Counted from the stretch's first letter, positions 12,262-25,043 are shown. The stretch: DNA of 64,000 nucleotides from Brachynemurus nebulosus (GCA_035578155.1 JAPWDM010000003.1:22966916-23030915), one strand, 5' to 3'. The notes: generated from the letters alone by a model not told the origin. Made by a program: numbers and translations.

Positions 12262-12279
12262 CCAGTGGGCCCGACCCTG
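12262..12279. mobile_element. Possible solitary hAT-type terminus
   Basis: Reverse complement reads CAGGGTCGGGCCCACTGG, the kind of GC-rich CAG terminus seen on the hAT MITEs here. No partner terminus or 8-bp duplication was found, so the other end is either lost or not recognisable. Confidence 0.3.
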
Positions 12280-14705
12280 AATTATATACATCAAGCTAAA
12301 GTACTTTAAAAGTAAGGTGTTGTGTCTACTAAAGTGTTTTTTCCTATCTCCTATAGTTTTCGAGATAATCAAGAATAATCGAAAGAGGTATATTAAGATA
12401 TTAGGCTATCTGCTCCTAATAGAAAGTCCCAATAGTAACTGTATTGTCGTTTATGTGACACTGCAGGTACTTCATATGTATAACTTTCCTAGATTAAAAC
12501 AAAACCGTTGTAGAAATATTATAGAAAATTGCCCAAATAGTAATCCGTTTTGAGCCTTTCGGCCTGGAATTTAGTTCGACGACACGGCGCACCTCATTTC
12601 TGGTACAAAGAGGTTGTTTGCTGTTGCGATCAATATGAAAAAGATGACAACCTATTAGAGGTACGTTTTTCTAAGTGTATAGAATTTCATATTTCATTTG
12701 ATTTTAATTAATTGTCCGATTTCAAAGAAGTAGGTAAATTAAGTCCTGCCGTATCTTTGCCGTCCGATCAGATTCTAGATTGGATGTTCCTGGCAACCGT
12801 TTTTGTTACTATTAACTATTATATTTTTTAAATGTTTCATTGACGAGGAAGGAATTCCATTTTCTTACGTTGAACTCTCAGTTTTTGGACCATTAAGTTC
12901 ATAGTATCAAAAACTCTTCTATTGATTTATTGATACTAGAGTAGGTGCTAAATGATTATTATTGCTCATTTTACAGTTTAAAATTTCCGTGTATCTTCTT
13001 TATTCGTAAGAACGTTTCTTTACACGGCATTTATAGAGTGATTTTATGAAAGAAAACTAAACAAAAAAACGCTTCAACTCAGCCCAATAATTCAATAAAA
13101 CGACAAAATTACAACATAATAACAATTCCTAATAAAATTTTCTAACAATCAACTTTAAACACAGTAAAAACAGAACAAAAAAAAAATCAAATTGTGCAGA
13201 AACGTAAATAATAATAAAATTTCCGGTATTTTCCAATAAAATGACAGATGAAAAAAACCAAACCAAACAACATAATTTTAAACGAAGCTATAAAGGTTGG
13301 CAACACTGAAGAATTCCACTGACAATCTGTCAAATTATCGTCACATTCATTAAAGAGTACAGTAAAATAAAAGAAAACGAATCACTGTTGAACAAATAAA
13401 TGAACTTAATAGACAAATAAAAATAGATTCCGATAATATATTATTTGATGAACGTAAATTAAGATGAAACGTGGTCCGTTTTTAGACAAGACGATCAAGA
13501 CGAACGGAGTTACAAAAAAATGTTGTAGTGTTTCATTTAATATTTTATTGTAATTGATTTGTACGACTAGACATTGATGTATATATATTATAAGATATCT
13601 GTAAGTGGTTACTGGGAATTTTTAGCAATGATTATTGCATGTCTAATAGTACAACTGATTGTACTTCTTTGATATGATATCGATGTCTGAAGTACATAAT
13701 AATCTCATTGGTTTAAAATGAATTTTTGTTTGGTCTGTGGATTTATAAAACAAAACTTTTTTAAGGCCACTGTCGCTGCGAAGTACCAAGTACGTTACTT
13801 ATTGAGTCGCAATGCAGAAAGTTTTTTGATATTCACATTAATTGACAATCCTTCTTTACTACTGATTACCCGGTCATAACTTTCATCGTAAATTATCGAC
13901 TAAAGAATATCTTAGACGATGGTACTTAAAGTGGTCGGAAAACAACATTTCATATTACACGACCTAATGTTTTTTCATCTAACAGTGAAAATCATTCCAG
14001 GCTCCAAAAAATTAAAGGACTGTTTTTAAACATTTCTCTAATGCTTAAGAAAGTATTAATATTTATCTGAAATTTCACTTCTTCGAGAGGAGTTTTAGAG
14101 TTTCTTACATTATTTCGGGAACCTAATTGATTGTGAGGAATTTGTTTAAGAAATCTGAATTTAAGAATTAGATTATCTACCTTATAGACCAGATATGATA
14201 CAATATTACCATGCTTTTTTCCTGTTCGTTCAACTACAGTTGAATGCACTTGAATGATGAAAGTGGATGATGCGGAGTTGATAGCATTCTGAGAAAAAAT
14301 AGTGCGGGCGTTGGCTTGATCGGTGAAAACTACTACTTTATTCATGCGGCAAGATTTACTTATCCCGTAATTGATGCCTCTCTCTAATACAAAATGCAAC
14401 AGTTTAAACTGTGATTACAACGTATAGGAAAGTTCAAAGCGTTACTTGAAAATATTTATTGTATTTACTTTTGAATGCAAATCGATTTCTTGAAAAAAAA
14501 AATCGAAAGTATACCGCATACAAATATATACTTGAATAATAAATCCATAGCTACTTGCTTATCTGACGTTGTGTATCTGAAAATAAGAGTGTCTTATGTA
14601 TAGGTACAATTCAATCAGAAAGTGTGGGTACGGAAACAATTTCTCAGAAAACAAGAAAATCTTTCGTGGGAAATTCTAACCTAATTTTAATTTTGTAAAA
14701 ATATG

Positions 14706-14859
14706 CAGCCCCCTGGTAGAAATTGGCGAATCCCGGGAATAAACCAAATTTTTAAAAATTTTTCCCCAAAAATATAACTGAAGAATAAAAACAAGGTCTT
14801 TTTATTTTTTTCCGGGCCCCGGGCTGCAATTCCGGTTGTCCTCTCTCTTGTCGGGCCTG
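14706..14859. mobile_element. hAT-like MITE, 154 bp
   Basis: Starts CAGCCCCCTGG and its right end, reverse complemented, starts CAGGCCCGAC. It is bounded by 8-bp flanks aaaatatg (14698-14705) and aaaatatt (14860-14867), 7 of 8 identical, as expected for a hAT duplication. Interior has GC-rich patches (CCCGGG near the left, CCGGGCCCCGGG near the right) in AT-rich surroundings. Non-coding. Confidence 0.6.
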
Positions 14860-14884
14860 AAAATATTTTAAGTATTAATAAATT

Positions 14885-15102
14885 AATTAAAATTCACATA
14901 GTCTTTGAAAAATTGTCAAACACTATGTGAATTTTTAATTAACATAATGAATTGGTCATACATGCCAAAGTAAATCGGGCGTTTCAAGTATCAGCTAAAG
15001 CTGGACATTAAGTGAACATATGAATATTGGTGTATGTATAAATACGAACAAAAGTTCGCCATACATTAATAATGTTTTGCAGGCACTCGATAACATCTGA
15101 TT
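14885..15102. mobile_element. Hairpin-headed retroposon, copy 2 (tRNA-like part deleted)
   Basis: Flanked by a 10-bp direct repeat, TTAATAAATT, at 14875-14884 and 15103-15112. It starts with the same inverted-repeat head as copy 1 (CACATAGTCTTTGA paired with TCAAACACTATGTG) and has the same body (CAGCTAAAGCTGG, CGCCATACATTAATAATGTT). About 70 bp, including the whole tRNA-like segment, are missing. The deletion endpoints coincide with a TCAAA repeat present on both sides in copy 1. Confidence 0.8.
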
Positions 15103-15112
15103 TTAATAAATT

Positions 15113-18100
15113 TATCATTACTTTTGAGCCTCCAAAACAAAAGGAATAGAACAAGAAATGCGTTCAGGAAACTGGAAACTATGACTGAGTGTTTTAATGA
15201 GTTATTTCGGAGTTTATGCCATGGTCATAGATGCACTAAATGTTTCTATGATTGAAGAATAAATAACAGCAGTCGAAGATGGGAAATTTCAGTAAATAAT
15301 TTTATTTCGATTCTCATTAAAGAAAAGATGATGGAAAAGAGTATTTTATAGTTTCTGGATTTTTCACAAGATATATCATTGGTAAAACCACATTTTTTAA
15401 TAAATGTATCTTTTGTAAAGAAAATACACCAATCTAAAAAATAAACTAGAAAACTATTCTTAAAATTCTGTCATTATTTGAAATCTAAACTATCCCAGGT
15501 AGAAATAGGGTAAGTTTAATTTAAAAAAAAAATGCAGAATTTTTTAAAAACTGCTATATCTGTAAAATTAACTTACTGAGAAAAAAATGAGCTATTTAGT
15601 TGCTTTTTTGGCTACCGACTAACCCCATAAGGCCATAACCAACAAAAAGTTCACGGATAACAAATAAATAAAAATTCCCTTAATATTTAATGGACTTTTC
15701 TCTTCAACATAACTTCTTAACAGACGCTGTATTGTGAATTTTTGTAACGGCAGTATAGATATATTTTGTATATAGGTAAGATATGTAAATTTTATAATTC
15801 AAATTCAAATTAACGCCACTTCTTATTTATTATTATTTTTGATTTCATAAAATACGACATAATTTTATGTAGGTACATACAATAAAATAAAACATGTATG
15901 TAATGTCTCATACAAGCATAACGTGTAAATAAAGTATGCCTTAAGAATATGATTATTATAAACGTAAAGGTTCAATAACCAACGCACGTTCGTGAAAAAG
16001 ACACACATATATGTTGTCGTCATTTTAATGTAGGAAATTTTTGAATCAATGAAATGTGGAAATATCTCGTAAATATATTTTTATTTTGTTTAAATTAAAT
16101 CAAAACGTTTGATTAAAACAAACTGTTTAATTGAGAAAAATGAGATTAAAAGTTATAAACTTTAGTTTTCATGCGATATAAATAATATGATAAAAAGTTT
16201 ATTAAATTCATGTATATGGCTTGAAAAGTTATCCTCGATTTCCGAAAAATATTAAACTGTACGACTTCCTATTCATATGACCAAAATAGCAACGAATTCT
16301 CTCAATTAATATTGGATTATTAATAAATAATTTATTGTAGAGGATCCTTTTAGAACAGAAAAAATCTCGACGCGGATTTTTACAGAAGTAAATAATTATT
16401 TCTTTTATTTTAACAAATGAATTCGGGGCGCGCCATCCTTACTGTTTCCTTTCACCATTGAGCGCCAAGACCGCCACCAACATTGTCGTCGGTGTTACCA
16501 CCACACAAATGAACACATAACAACACAAGAAGTGCACATAACACAAGTGCTAGTTCCGGCCGGTTAGTGGTCGAACTTCCGTATTTTATATTCAACATTG
16601 TTTACACACATTTTCATTGCAACATGTTTATAATATTGTGGTGTTATTTAATGTTCTTTCTTTGTCTTATAAGAAGGAAAAGAAATGTAGTTTGATTGAT
16701 CTTATATTTCTTTTTTTTTTCTGTTTTAATTTCTCACAAAAGATACGTAGGTAGTTATAAATAAAAAAAAATTGTAAACCCCACGACCGAAGTGAAAATT
16801 TCCATGGCGATCTCGTAACCGATTTGAAAAATTTTGATTTATTTTGGTTTTTATATTTTTTAATAGTCTAACAAGGACAGAAATTAACTGAGAGGTAATA
16901 ATAATGAAAGTAAAGTGATTTTTAGTGAATAGAAATGAAGACATCATGAGTGGATTAAACGTGTTATGAAACATTTTTTCAAAAAGTCATTTTTTACTAA
17001 ATTTTGGAATATCCTATGCTGAAGTATCATATTATGTATATTACAATTTGGTTTCATTACGCCTAATAATTTTGTAGAAATTCAATAATAAACACATGCT
17101 ATTGCATGGGAAGTATATGTAAATAAAAACTTTCAAACGCTTCTATTGTAATCTTGAAAAAATTGTAGGATATTATCATCATAATAGTTTACACTTTCTT
17201 TCGAGATGTTACGAAAATGAATCCAAGAAAATTTCGAATTCAATTTTTACTTTAGCCAGGAAATTTACTTTAGATCGTAGGGATTCTAAGATTGGCTTGC
17301 TAATCATTGAACTACTAAATAAATATTCTCAGCGCTTCTGTTATAACTTCCTGTTCTGATACTCGTAAGTACCGCAACCATATTTTTGTCCAATATGTAA
17401 CCCCATGTTTACCGATTACTGAGAGAATCTTGAAACTTGTAAGAATGGGACTAGTTTTTTGTTGGAGGTGAAATGATTACTCTATATGAAATTGTAGGGT
17501 ATTGATAATGTTGACCTATAGACAAGAATCGGTGTTGAGCCTCTGTCTACTTAAATTCCACTCCATTTTATGAAAAAAATCATTAAACAAATTGACCAAA
17601 ACTAATAATGTCTTAATGTAATAAGAATAGCTGAAATTTCTTCTATTAAAGAGACTTTACTGTATAATTAAAGTAAGTTAAACCGCAAATAAAAAAAAAA
17701 GTATTTTAAAAAAAATTTGTTAATACATTTCTTTTATTTGTATTTGTATAGATTAAAAAAAGAAAAGAAAAACAAAGTTAACTAATTCCAAAACTTCGTT
17801 CGAAACTCTAACTATCCTTGTCGTTTCTTACTTTATGAAAATTTATAATTTAATAAACAATTATTTACATATGCGGGAAGAATAGGGTGTAAGGACGGGG
17901 AGACAGTAAACGTACGTACCTACAATGTTTATTGGCCACTTAAATCAGATATAATAGAGCAGAAAAAAGAGTTAAGAGTATAAATTTTCGGTATTTCTTC
18001 TTTATACAAAATATATCTTTTATGTCATAATGTCACGCGATTGAAATTTCTCCACAAATATGTAATGTATATAGAAGGAGAACTATAGGATAATAATGTG

Positions 18101-18908
18101 TATGTATACTAACTACTCCGTACAGGTTATATCTGTCTACAAGCGTATAAATGCTTTTAATTTGTCTTTTTATATACTTGTCAACCAAAATAATGGATTA
18201 CTTAGGTACTAGAAAAAAATGATCGGTTTTAGGCCTAACTCACACTTTTTTGTACCCAGTTATTGTGTCGTTGTACTGTTGTTAATAAGTCGTCGATGAG
18301 TCGCTGGTTTTAGCCACTAACAACAATAGGTTTGGGGTGTAACGACGACACATTGTGACAGTGTTCGATTACGACGACAATTTGTAGTTCATGTGTGTTG
18401 AAATTTGTGTTTTCATAATAAAACTATATGGATACTTACATACCCGGGCACAAAGCAACCACTATTTTGTGGTTGTCATGTGATTAAAAAATGATAAGTG
18501 CAACAAGGAAATTATTGCTTTACCAAGTTTAGAAAAGCAATTTCTAGGGAAATTGTGAGATTCTGAGTTATATATTTTCCATGAAACTTTTTTAAGCAGT
18601 TTCAATCCACCGCACAAATATTTTTTTCTAAAATCTACTGTGAACTATACGTTTTGTATCTATTTATGAAATTTTTGAATATCATTTCTGTGCGATTTTT
18701 TTATGAGGCCCCTATCCTCCGCATAAAACAAGTTTTCTATGTACAAAAAAAAATAACGGACATGTACTACCACAAACTTTTTTGTAGATCTTGTTGAATC
18801 AATAATTAAATGGATTATCGTCCTCAGACTTGCTTTTAAAATCCGACAATTCGACCTTTTTAGAGTCCATCAGGAATGGTTTAACTTTCTAACTATGAAA
18901 TAATATGT
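15113..18908. other. Unassigned stretch with one GC-richer patch
   Basis: No gene supported. At about 16425-16570 composition rises sharply, with GGGGCGCGCC, GCGCCAAGACCGCCACC and GGCCGGTTAG; this could be an untranslated exon or promoter of an unseen transcript, but there is no supporting frame. Otherwise AT-rich. Confidence 0.4.
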
Positions 18909-18916
18909 CCAATATC

Positions 18917-19370
18917 TAGTGATGAGCAAATGCAAGACCAAGAAAAAGACTTGGCAGTCTTGGTCTTGGTCTTGCATTAAGAGTCTTGGTATTGGTCTTG
19001 CTAGAGCAGTTTGAGTCTTGGTCTTGGTCTTACAAAATGCAGTCTTCGTCTTGGTCTTGTTATTGCTAAATAATCTTGCACTTTCTTGCATTTTTTTATT
19101 AGCGAATTTTTTCCCTCTAAAATCAGAATTTTTACTATCTTTACGTATTAATTATACTTTCAAACTATTTAAATAGTTTAGCAAGAGTCTTGCTTTTTTC
19201 TTGCTTTTGTCTTGGTCTTGCTCACTTGAGTCTTGGTATTGGTCTTGCAGCCATAATTATAATCTTGGTCTTGGTCTTGCTCTTGGTATACATAGTCTTA
19301 GTCTTGGTCTTGCAAAAAATACAAGACCAAGACAAGACTGCAAGACGAAGACCAATTTTGCTCATCACTA
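18917..19370. mobile_element. hAT element made of GTCTTG subterminal repeats, 454 bp
   Basis: Ends are TAGTGATGAGCAAA and its inverted copy. An exact 8-bp duplication, CCAATATC, flanks it at 18909-18916 and 19371-19378. Both halves are packed with GTCTTG(G/C) hexamers, at least 20 in total, in direct orientation, except near the ends where they appear as CAAGAC. The central 100 bp is AT-rich and repeat-free. Subterminal repeats are known transposase-binding sites in hAT elements; here they make up most of the element. The 73- to 81-codon frames are read-through of the hexamers. Confidence 0.85.
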
Positions 19371-19378
19371 CCAATATC

Positions 19379-20933
19379 AGTCCAGTTGTTTATGTGTTTA
19401 TTTTGTACAAATAAAAACTAAAATTTCTTCGTTGAGTATACATTAACAAATTTCGTTATTATTCAATATAAACTTTCTATGTATAGATGGATACAACTTG
19501 GCCGCACGATAATTTTGAAATAGGGGAAGAGATAACGGAAATATTTTAAGTAAATCGTGGAAATTATTATTATCCGTACATGAAAAGTAAAAATTCACTA
19601 ATTTTCACATTTACATTTAGTATTTTACTTAATATACCTACTATTACGTACCTACTCTCTTTACATTGGTAACTCCATGTAATGTTGAGTTTGAAAATTA
19701 TCATTGTGTTTTAAAATATTCCAATTATTCAAATTGGTTGGAATTTAAGTTAATTATTTAAAAGTTTTCTTAAAAACGATACTGTCAGGTACATATCGAG
19801 GTGCCACAAAAGAACGCGAATACTTGGAAACAGTTGAAAAATTATGAGAAATTTCCAACTAAACCTTTGTTGGGAGAAAATTTTATAAATTGTAAATGTG
19901 ATGATAATCATTTCTGTCGATAACCAAAAGTTAAATTATTCGCAGATACTTTTATGTTACTGTCGAAATATTCACCAACGAATTCAGTATAAGGAACGAT
20001 ATATTATTTAATGGTTCCAAGTGGAATCGATTTTTTAAAGCTACTTTCGGTTCAACAATTTATAAGTTTGTCAGAACTGTGCTAAGACTTAAGTTATAAA
20101 CAAATGTCTGTATATCAAGGTTTCACTGTAGGTTTAATTTATTAAAATCAATAATGTTAATCGTTGTGTGTTTACAAGGTAAATTTTAAATAAATTATTT
20201 TAATCATAGAAAAAAATCTGCAATAAATTAATTTAAATATTTTTGCTTTTTTTACATTATTTGCATGTTTATGTATGTTTGTACGTATCATTGTATTGTG
20301 ATTATCATCAAGAGACGACTCCAACAAGAGATGGTACCCATCACACCGCCTCATTCCTCGCAATTTTCCATATTCATATTTGTTTACTTGCAAAATGTTG
20401 CGTTTACGAATAAAATATTAATAATGAATGAAAAATATATTTATTTTTAAAATTAATTTTCTATTATTAAGACAAATATAGGTATACATAAACAAATTTT
20501 ACACGTTCATTCAAAAAGTTGAGTGCAATTTACATGTATGTGTTTTTTTATTTGGACATGAAGATGTGGACATCTGCAATAACTCTAGTTTAAATCCATA
20601 ATTCATAAAAAAATGTCTTGTGTTCACTATAGAAAAATACATTGTCTTCGTACATTTGCAACAATTGTGCGTCTCTGTGCACTGTAAGGGTTTTTTGAGG
20701 GACGTCAATACTGGGCACTGGTTACTGTTCCAGTTTTAAGAGTCAGACATGTATACAGAATAAAATAGCAACCAATCACTTGTAAGCGATAGTGGTTTAT
20801 AAGGAAGTTAAACTGAGTTTCTCGGTCAATTTTTCAGTTATCAGTAACAAAGGGGAATTTTAAAGTCTGTCCAATACAAGTAAAAATGAATTTTCTTGCA
20901 ATTATTGAGCTAGCGTTGCATTTTTACATACAG
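19379..20933. other. Unassigned AT-rich sequence
   Basis: Nothing recognised beyond short frames on both strands at 20172-20450 and 20511-20708 without domains. Confidence 0.45.
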
Positions 20934-21169
20934 TAGCCGTCCAAGTTAGTCACTTCCGAGATAGTTACACTTCGAGTGAAATAGACATACACATACGTCA
21001 TCCACACACTATGTTTACTCTTGTCTATACGCACGTATGCGTCACATGTAATATTTGCATACTCACTACATACATACCCCGTGTACCTGCCGTGTTGTAC
21101 TTTGTAAGGTAGCTACCGTGTAATGTGTGCCGTGTGTGATACGTATGTACTCGTACGTATATTAGTCTA

Positions 21170-21438
21170 GAGTGAAGACACTGGTCCGCACAAACGAGAT
21201 CACACATTTTTTATAGTGGGCTCTAGTACACACTACGTCGTCAAAAGTATGGTGACACCTTGACTCAGGGGGGTGCCCACACTTTTGACGCGGTAATGTA
21301 ATTAATGTTGTTGTACACTGCTGTGTCAAAAGTGTGGGATCCCCGGGTTATGGTGTCGCCATACTTTTGACGACGTAGTGTGTGCTAGAACACACTATAA
21401 AAAATTGGGAACGAGTTTGTGCGGGCTAATGTCCTCAC
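21170..21438. mobile_element. Foldback MITE, 269 bp, nested
   Basis: Two arms of about 116 bp (21170-21285 and 21322-21438) are near-complementary over their whole length. Shared blocks are CCGCACAAAC, TTTTTTATAGTG and ACACACTACGTCGTCAAAAGTATGG. TA lies next to each end (21168-21169 and 21439-21440). A transcript would fold into a long, nearly continuous hairpin. No coding sequence. Confidence 0.8.
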
Positions 21439-21613
21439 TATTCATACTAATTTAAATAGTAAATATTTGTAATGTTGTCTTTTCCTAAAAATTCAAATAT
21501 GTGACGTAATTATGACGTAGATGGCGAATTGCGCAAAAAAAGCTTATTTTGGTTTCAAATGTAGTGTACCTTTCTCTGTCTACTTTGACTTGAACATAAT
21601 TTTTTATAATAAT

Positions 21614-22188
21614 ACTAGCCGTATACCCGATGGGATTTTACATTGACAACATCTTCTTATTAGATACTCACTTTCTGCTCACTTTTAATGTTTTTCAAAA
21701 GCCTAAATCAATATCCACGTTTGTAACTTCAAAAATAACGGACTTCCCATACGAACTTTCATTTCCTGTTTTAGCCCCTTAGGGAATAAATTTCCAGAAA
21801 CGTTTACACAACTGACTTTTATTTATAAATAGAAGTCTAAACGCCAATTTTCATATCTGCTGTGCTAAATTTCGTCCTTCTAAACCCAACAGTTTAGGCT
21901 GTACGTTGTCGGTCAGTCAGTGTTAAAGATTTATTCAATATTATTTATTCTAATAGCCATAGTAACATATTTTTATATACTACTAACTTCAAAAATAACG
22001 AATTTACATACAAATTTTCATCCCCTATTAAACCCACTTAGGGGACGAATTTTCAAAAATCCTTCCTTAGTGCTCATCTACGTTACATAGGGAACTCCTA
22101 TGCAAAATTTCATTCTTCTAAACCCAACGGTTTAGGCTGTGCGTTGTCTGTCAGTCAGTCAGTCAGTGTTAGAAATTTATTAAGTAGA
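21614..22188 (-). mobile_element. Non-autonomous Helitron, copy 1, nested
   Basis: On the minus strand the unit starts TCTACTTAATAAATTT and ends GGCTAGT, fitting Helitron 5' TC and 3' CTRRT termini. The 42593-43184 copy has the same start and ends GGCTAAT. The body is a tandem dimer: each half has a TAACTTCAAAAATAACG block, a TTTAGGCTGT(A/G)CGTTGT block and a (GTCA)n run. Caveat: the base after CTAGT is A, whereas canonical insertion is between A and T. No Rep/helicase coding sequence. Confidence 0.7.
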
Positions 22189-22301
22189 TTGAAAAAATTC
22201 CAATTTGTTATGTTAACTAAATGTTTACCCCACCTGACGGACGTCTATGACTTCCAAGATAATCACTAGAGGAACATTTGTGTGACTATCTTGGACGGCT
22301 A

Positions 22302-24950
22302 ATGTATCATATTATTGTTCAAGGAATCTTACAAGTATTCATAAAATTCATAAGTTTTTACTTCATTGATGCTAAATTACATGATGTGAGTGAGAGATAC
22401 GGGGTGGATGCTAGGATTCGATAGATCTACGGTCGTTTCCTCAAAGAATTATGTCCATATTCATCTAGAAAAATCTTTACGAGCATAGCCGAACTGTGAA
22501 CTCTGTGACCTACCACTTCACCGTCTAGTGTATTAACTCATTTGCAAGACTTGCGTCTTTAGTAAACAGGGGACTAAAACGACTGTGAAATTTTTAGGTT
22601 AATCAATCGTTTAAATACAAGTGTACGAGTTATCAGTTTAGCAACAGAGTAACATAACCTTTCCTTTACTAAATGTTATGATTATAGATTTTGTTACTAT
22701 GATAAAAAGTACATAAGAAAGCGATAAATAATCGGTTGAATCACGATCGCTAGGCTCACTGGAGATCAACTATAGTTATGTTCCTTCTGTCTCCCATTCA
22801 TAATCGTACAGTATAAAGAACTAAAGTATAAGGCAGTATAAATGTTTATTTCATAAGGTAGAGCATACACAGGTAAGGATTGAATATATATTATTATATA
22901 CAAGACATACTACATAAGACAGGTCATATTTTTCATGCATGTTTATACATTACCTATACTCATGGTCTGTACTCATGGTACGACCTGTTTGTGCCTGTAA
23001 TAGTGCAGTTTTACTGAACATTATGGCTTTTTACTACAGTGATACTTCATAATTTTTCCGTTTTTATAATTAACGATAATAATCTGAACCGTCCCCTTAC
23101 AAGTTAATGTACGGAACTTATAGCAAAACCTTTAATCTATTTATTTTACATTGCAGTAGAATAATATAATTGTCATTATTGTGACAACGTGGTGTACTTT
23201 GAATTTATGCTTCGTTTTTCGTTTAAATGGTGTAAGCGCTGAAAAAAGTCTGTACGAACTAGACTCCAAATAAAATTATACCACCAACTTTCTATACAGT
23301 CCTATTGAAAGAGTCTAATACATATAGTTGGAGAGCTGACGATACTTGGGATCAAACAGTTTTATAAACTTTGAAGGTTACATATTCCCTCCGTTAATAC
23401 GGTCAGCACTTCTAGTTCGGAGACATCTAACCATCTATGCCTTCAAAGTTTTAGTAAAAAGTGATATCATGTGAATTTTATAATAGTGGAAAATTTGTCA
23501 GGATACAGCCTCTGGAGTAGGAAAATGAATGCCGACAGTCAGATCGCTGACTGGTAGTCAGTTAGCACTTCCTATAAGTTCTAGAAGACCGTAGTAAATT
23601 TTGATTTTTTAAAAGTGTTTGACTCTAGGTGTCGTCAGTTCTCCGGCTCTTATCATTTGAAGAAATTTAAAAGAAAATAATTAAACTCCTTAAAGTATAT
23701 TAGTCACTGTGCAGAGACTGACCCAAGGAATTTTACAAAACGTTGATCCTTTGAGGAGATCAAGGAGTTCTAACAGGAAAATGTTGGCTTACATTTAGAA
23801 TTTGCTATTGGAGTAGTAAGTGACAATAAATGTAGATGCCACAAAGAAGGGACATCATTACACATACTTTGGGAAAATGAATCCCTCTATACAAAAGACC
23901 AGTCTACCTAGAGGTAGCTAATCTCATCCTAGAATAAATATGTGCAATGTCTTTGGCAGTAATATTATTCCGACAGTTATCTAAAACATGAGACTAGACG
24001 ACAAGTAGCAGTAATCATGATAACAATAGACATAGAGTTTCTCTCTTTGGAATGCCTTGCGACCAGCAAACTTCGAGGATAACTATAACATAAAATTCGG
24101 AAATATCCAAAACAAATACAATAACACAATTCTAAATTGTATTTCAATATTTCAATTAATTTTAAATACAGTATTTTCTTCAATTTTTAAATACAAAAAA
24201 AATTAATATGAATTTTCATTAAACGATTTTACGTTGTATTCCTTTCATCATGATAACAATAATAATAGTAATAATATTATAACAGCAGAAGGATAATTGA
24301 TTTGAGAACCACTGCCGAAGAACAAAAAAGGATGCTAAACTTATATTTATTAGATGTTTATGAAGGAAGGTACGTTTACATACATACATACATATGCACG
24401 GGGACTAGGGGTCGTTGTGTGTAGTAGATATGTTATGTTGGCAATAGTGGTACGCAATGGTACCACCTTTTATTAAACTACAATCAACTCCTCCAGTATT
24501 TCTGTATTTAGTACACGTGGCTGTGTATGTGTACAATTATGTTCCCGGGGTATGAGTTATAGATAGTTGGTAAGGTAAATTTTTTCAAACGTACACCAAG
24601 TAATAAGCTCACATAGCAAGCAAGCCGTCAGTTGACTTGAATAAACACTGTGTTGAACCTTTATTATTGATAATAATTATTCATCCTTTTCTATCTATTT
24701 AATATTTGTATATCTGTTGTTCCATTTGAAATGCAATAGAAACTAAAAATTTTGAGAATTAAAAAAGGCTCAAATTGCAATATAAATTAATCTCGCAGAT
24801 GGGTCGCACGTAAGACTATAGAGGAAATATGCTTTGGAAAATTCTCGTCTAGCTTGATAGTTATCTATTTAAACAATCTTGCCTATACAAATCTTGATCT
24901 TCATACTGTAGATTAGTGTAGACTAATTTTAGCCTGTTAATAACCATTAA
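22302..24950. other. Unassigned, less repetitive stretch
   Basis: No bounded repeat or gene recognised. Composition at 22380-24100 is slightly more balanced than the surroundings but every frame is broken. A (CATA)n tract lies at about 24380-24397. Position next to a LINE remnant makes decayed transposon sequence possible. Confidence 0.4.
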
Positions 24951-25043
24951 TTACAATGAATCCTTCCATTGTTTCTTTGGTCTTCCGACATCTATTCTTC
25001 CGTGCGGTGACTTATCTCTTAGCATTCTTACAATTCTAGAATG
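24951..25043 (-). pseudogene. LINE polyprotein C-terminal fragment, distal part
   Basis: Minus-strand translation from about 25040 to a stop at 24951-24953 gives 29 residues: NSRIVRMLRDKSPHGR, then a GRPKKQW motif and DSL. The GR..GRPkkqW.D pattern is typical of the C-terminal end of RTE-like and related non-LTR retrotransposon proteins. The upstream part continues on the far side of the foldback at 26137-26184, so the fragment was one sequence before that insertion. The rest of the protein, including reverse transcriptase, was not recognised. Confidence 0.6.

Larger units (their letters stand above)
7973..14697. other. Long unassigned AT-rich stretch
   Basis: No coding feature supported. 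Short open frames (up to 135 codons, minus strand 13992-14399) show no known domain and no clear splice context. A mixed-composition patch lies at about 11040-11150. A degenerate repeat pair and a hAT-like terminus inside it are listed separately. Confidence 0.4.
20936..22299. mobile_element. TA-flanked inverted-repeat element carrying two nested insertions
   Basis: Left end GCCGTCCAAGTTAGTCAC and the reverse complement of the right end, GCCGTCCAAGATAGTCAC, differ at one position. TA flanks both ends (20934-20935, 22300-22301), so a Tc1/mariner-type or related element is likely. Subterminal sequence repeats an AAG(A/T)TAGTcAC-like motif. The foldback at 21170-21438 and the Helitron at 21614-22188 lie inside. 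Without them about 0.5 kb of non-coding sequence remains. Confidence 0.7.

Noticed and set aside
13992..14399. 135-codon minus-strand open frame
   Set aside because: No recognisable domain, signal or splice context. A frame of this length can occur by chance in 64 kb, and the surrounding sequence looks non-coding.
18870..19446. Frames with repeated KTKTKTQ or LGLGL patterns
   Set aside because: Translation of GTCTTG hexamers in a hAT element.
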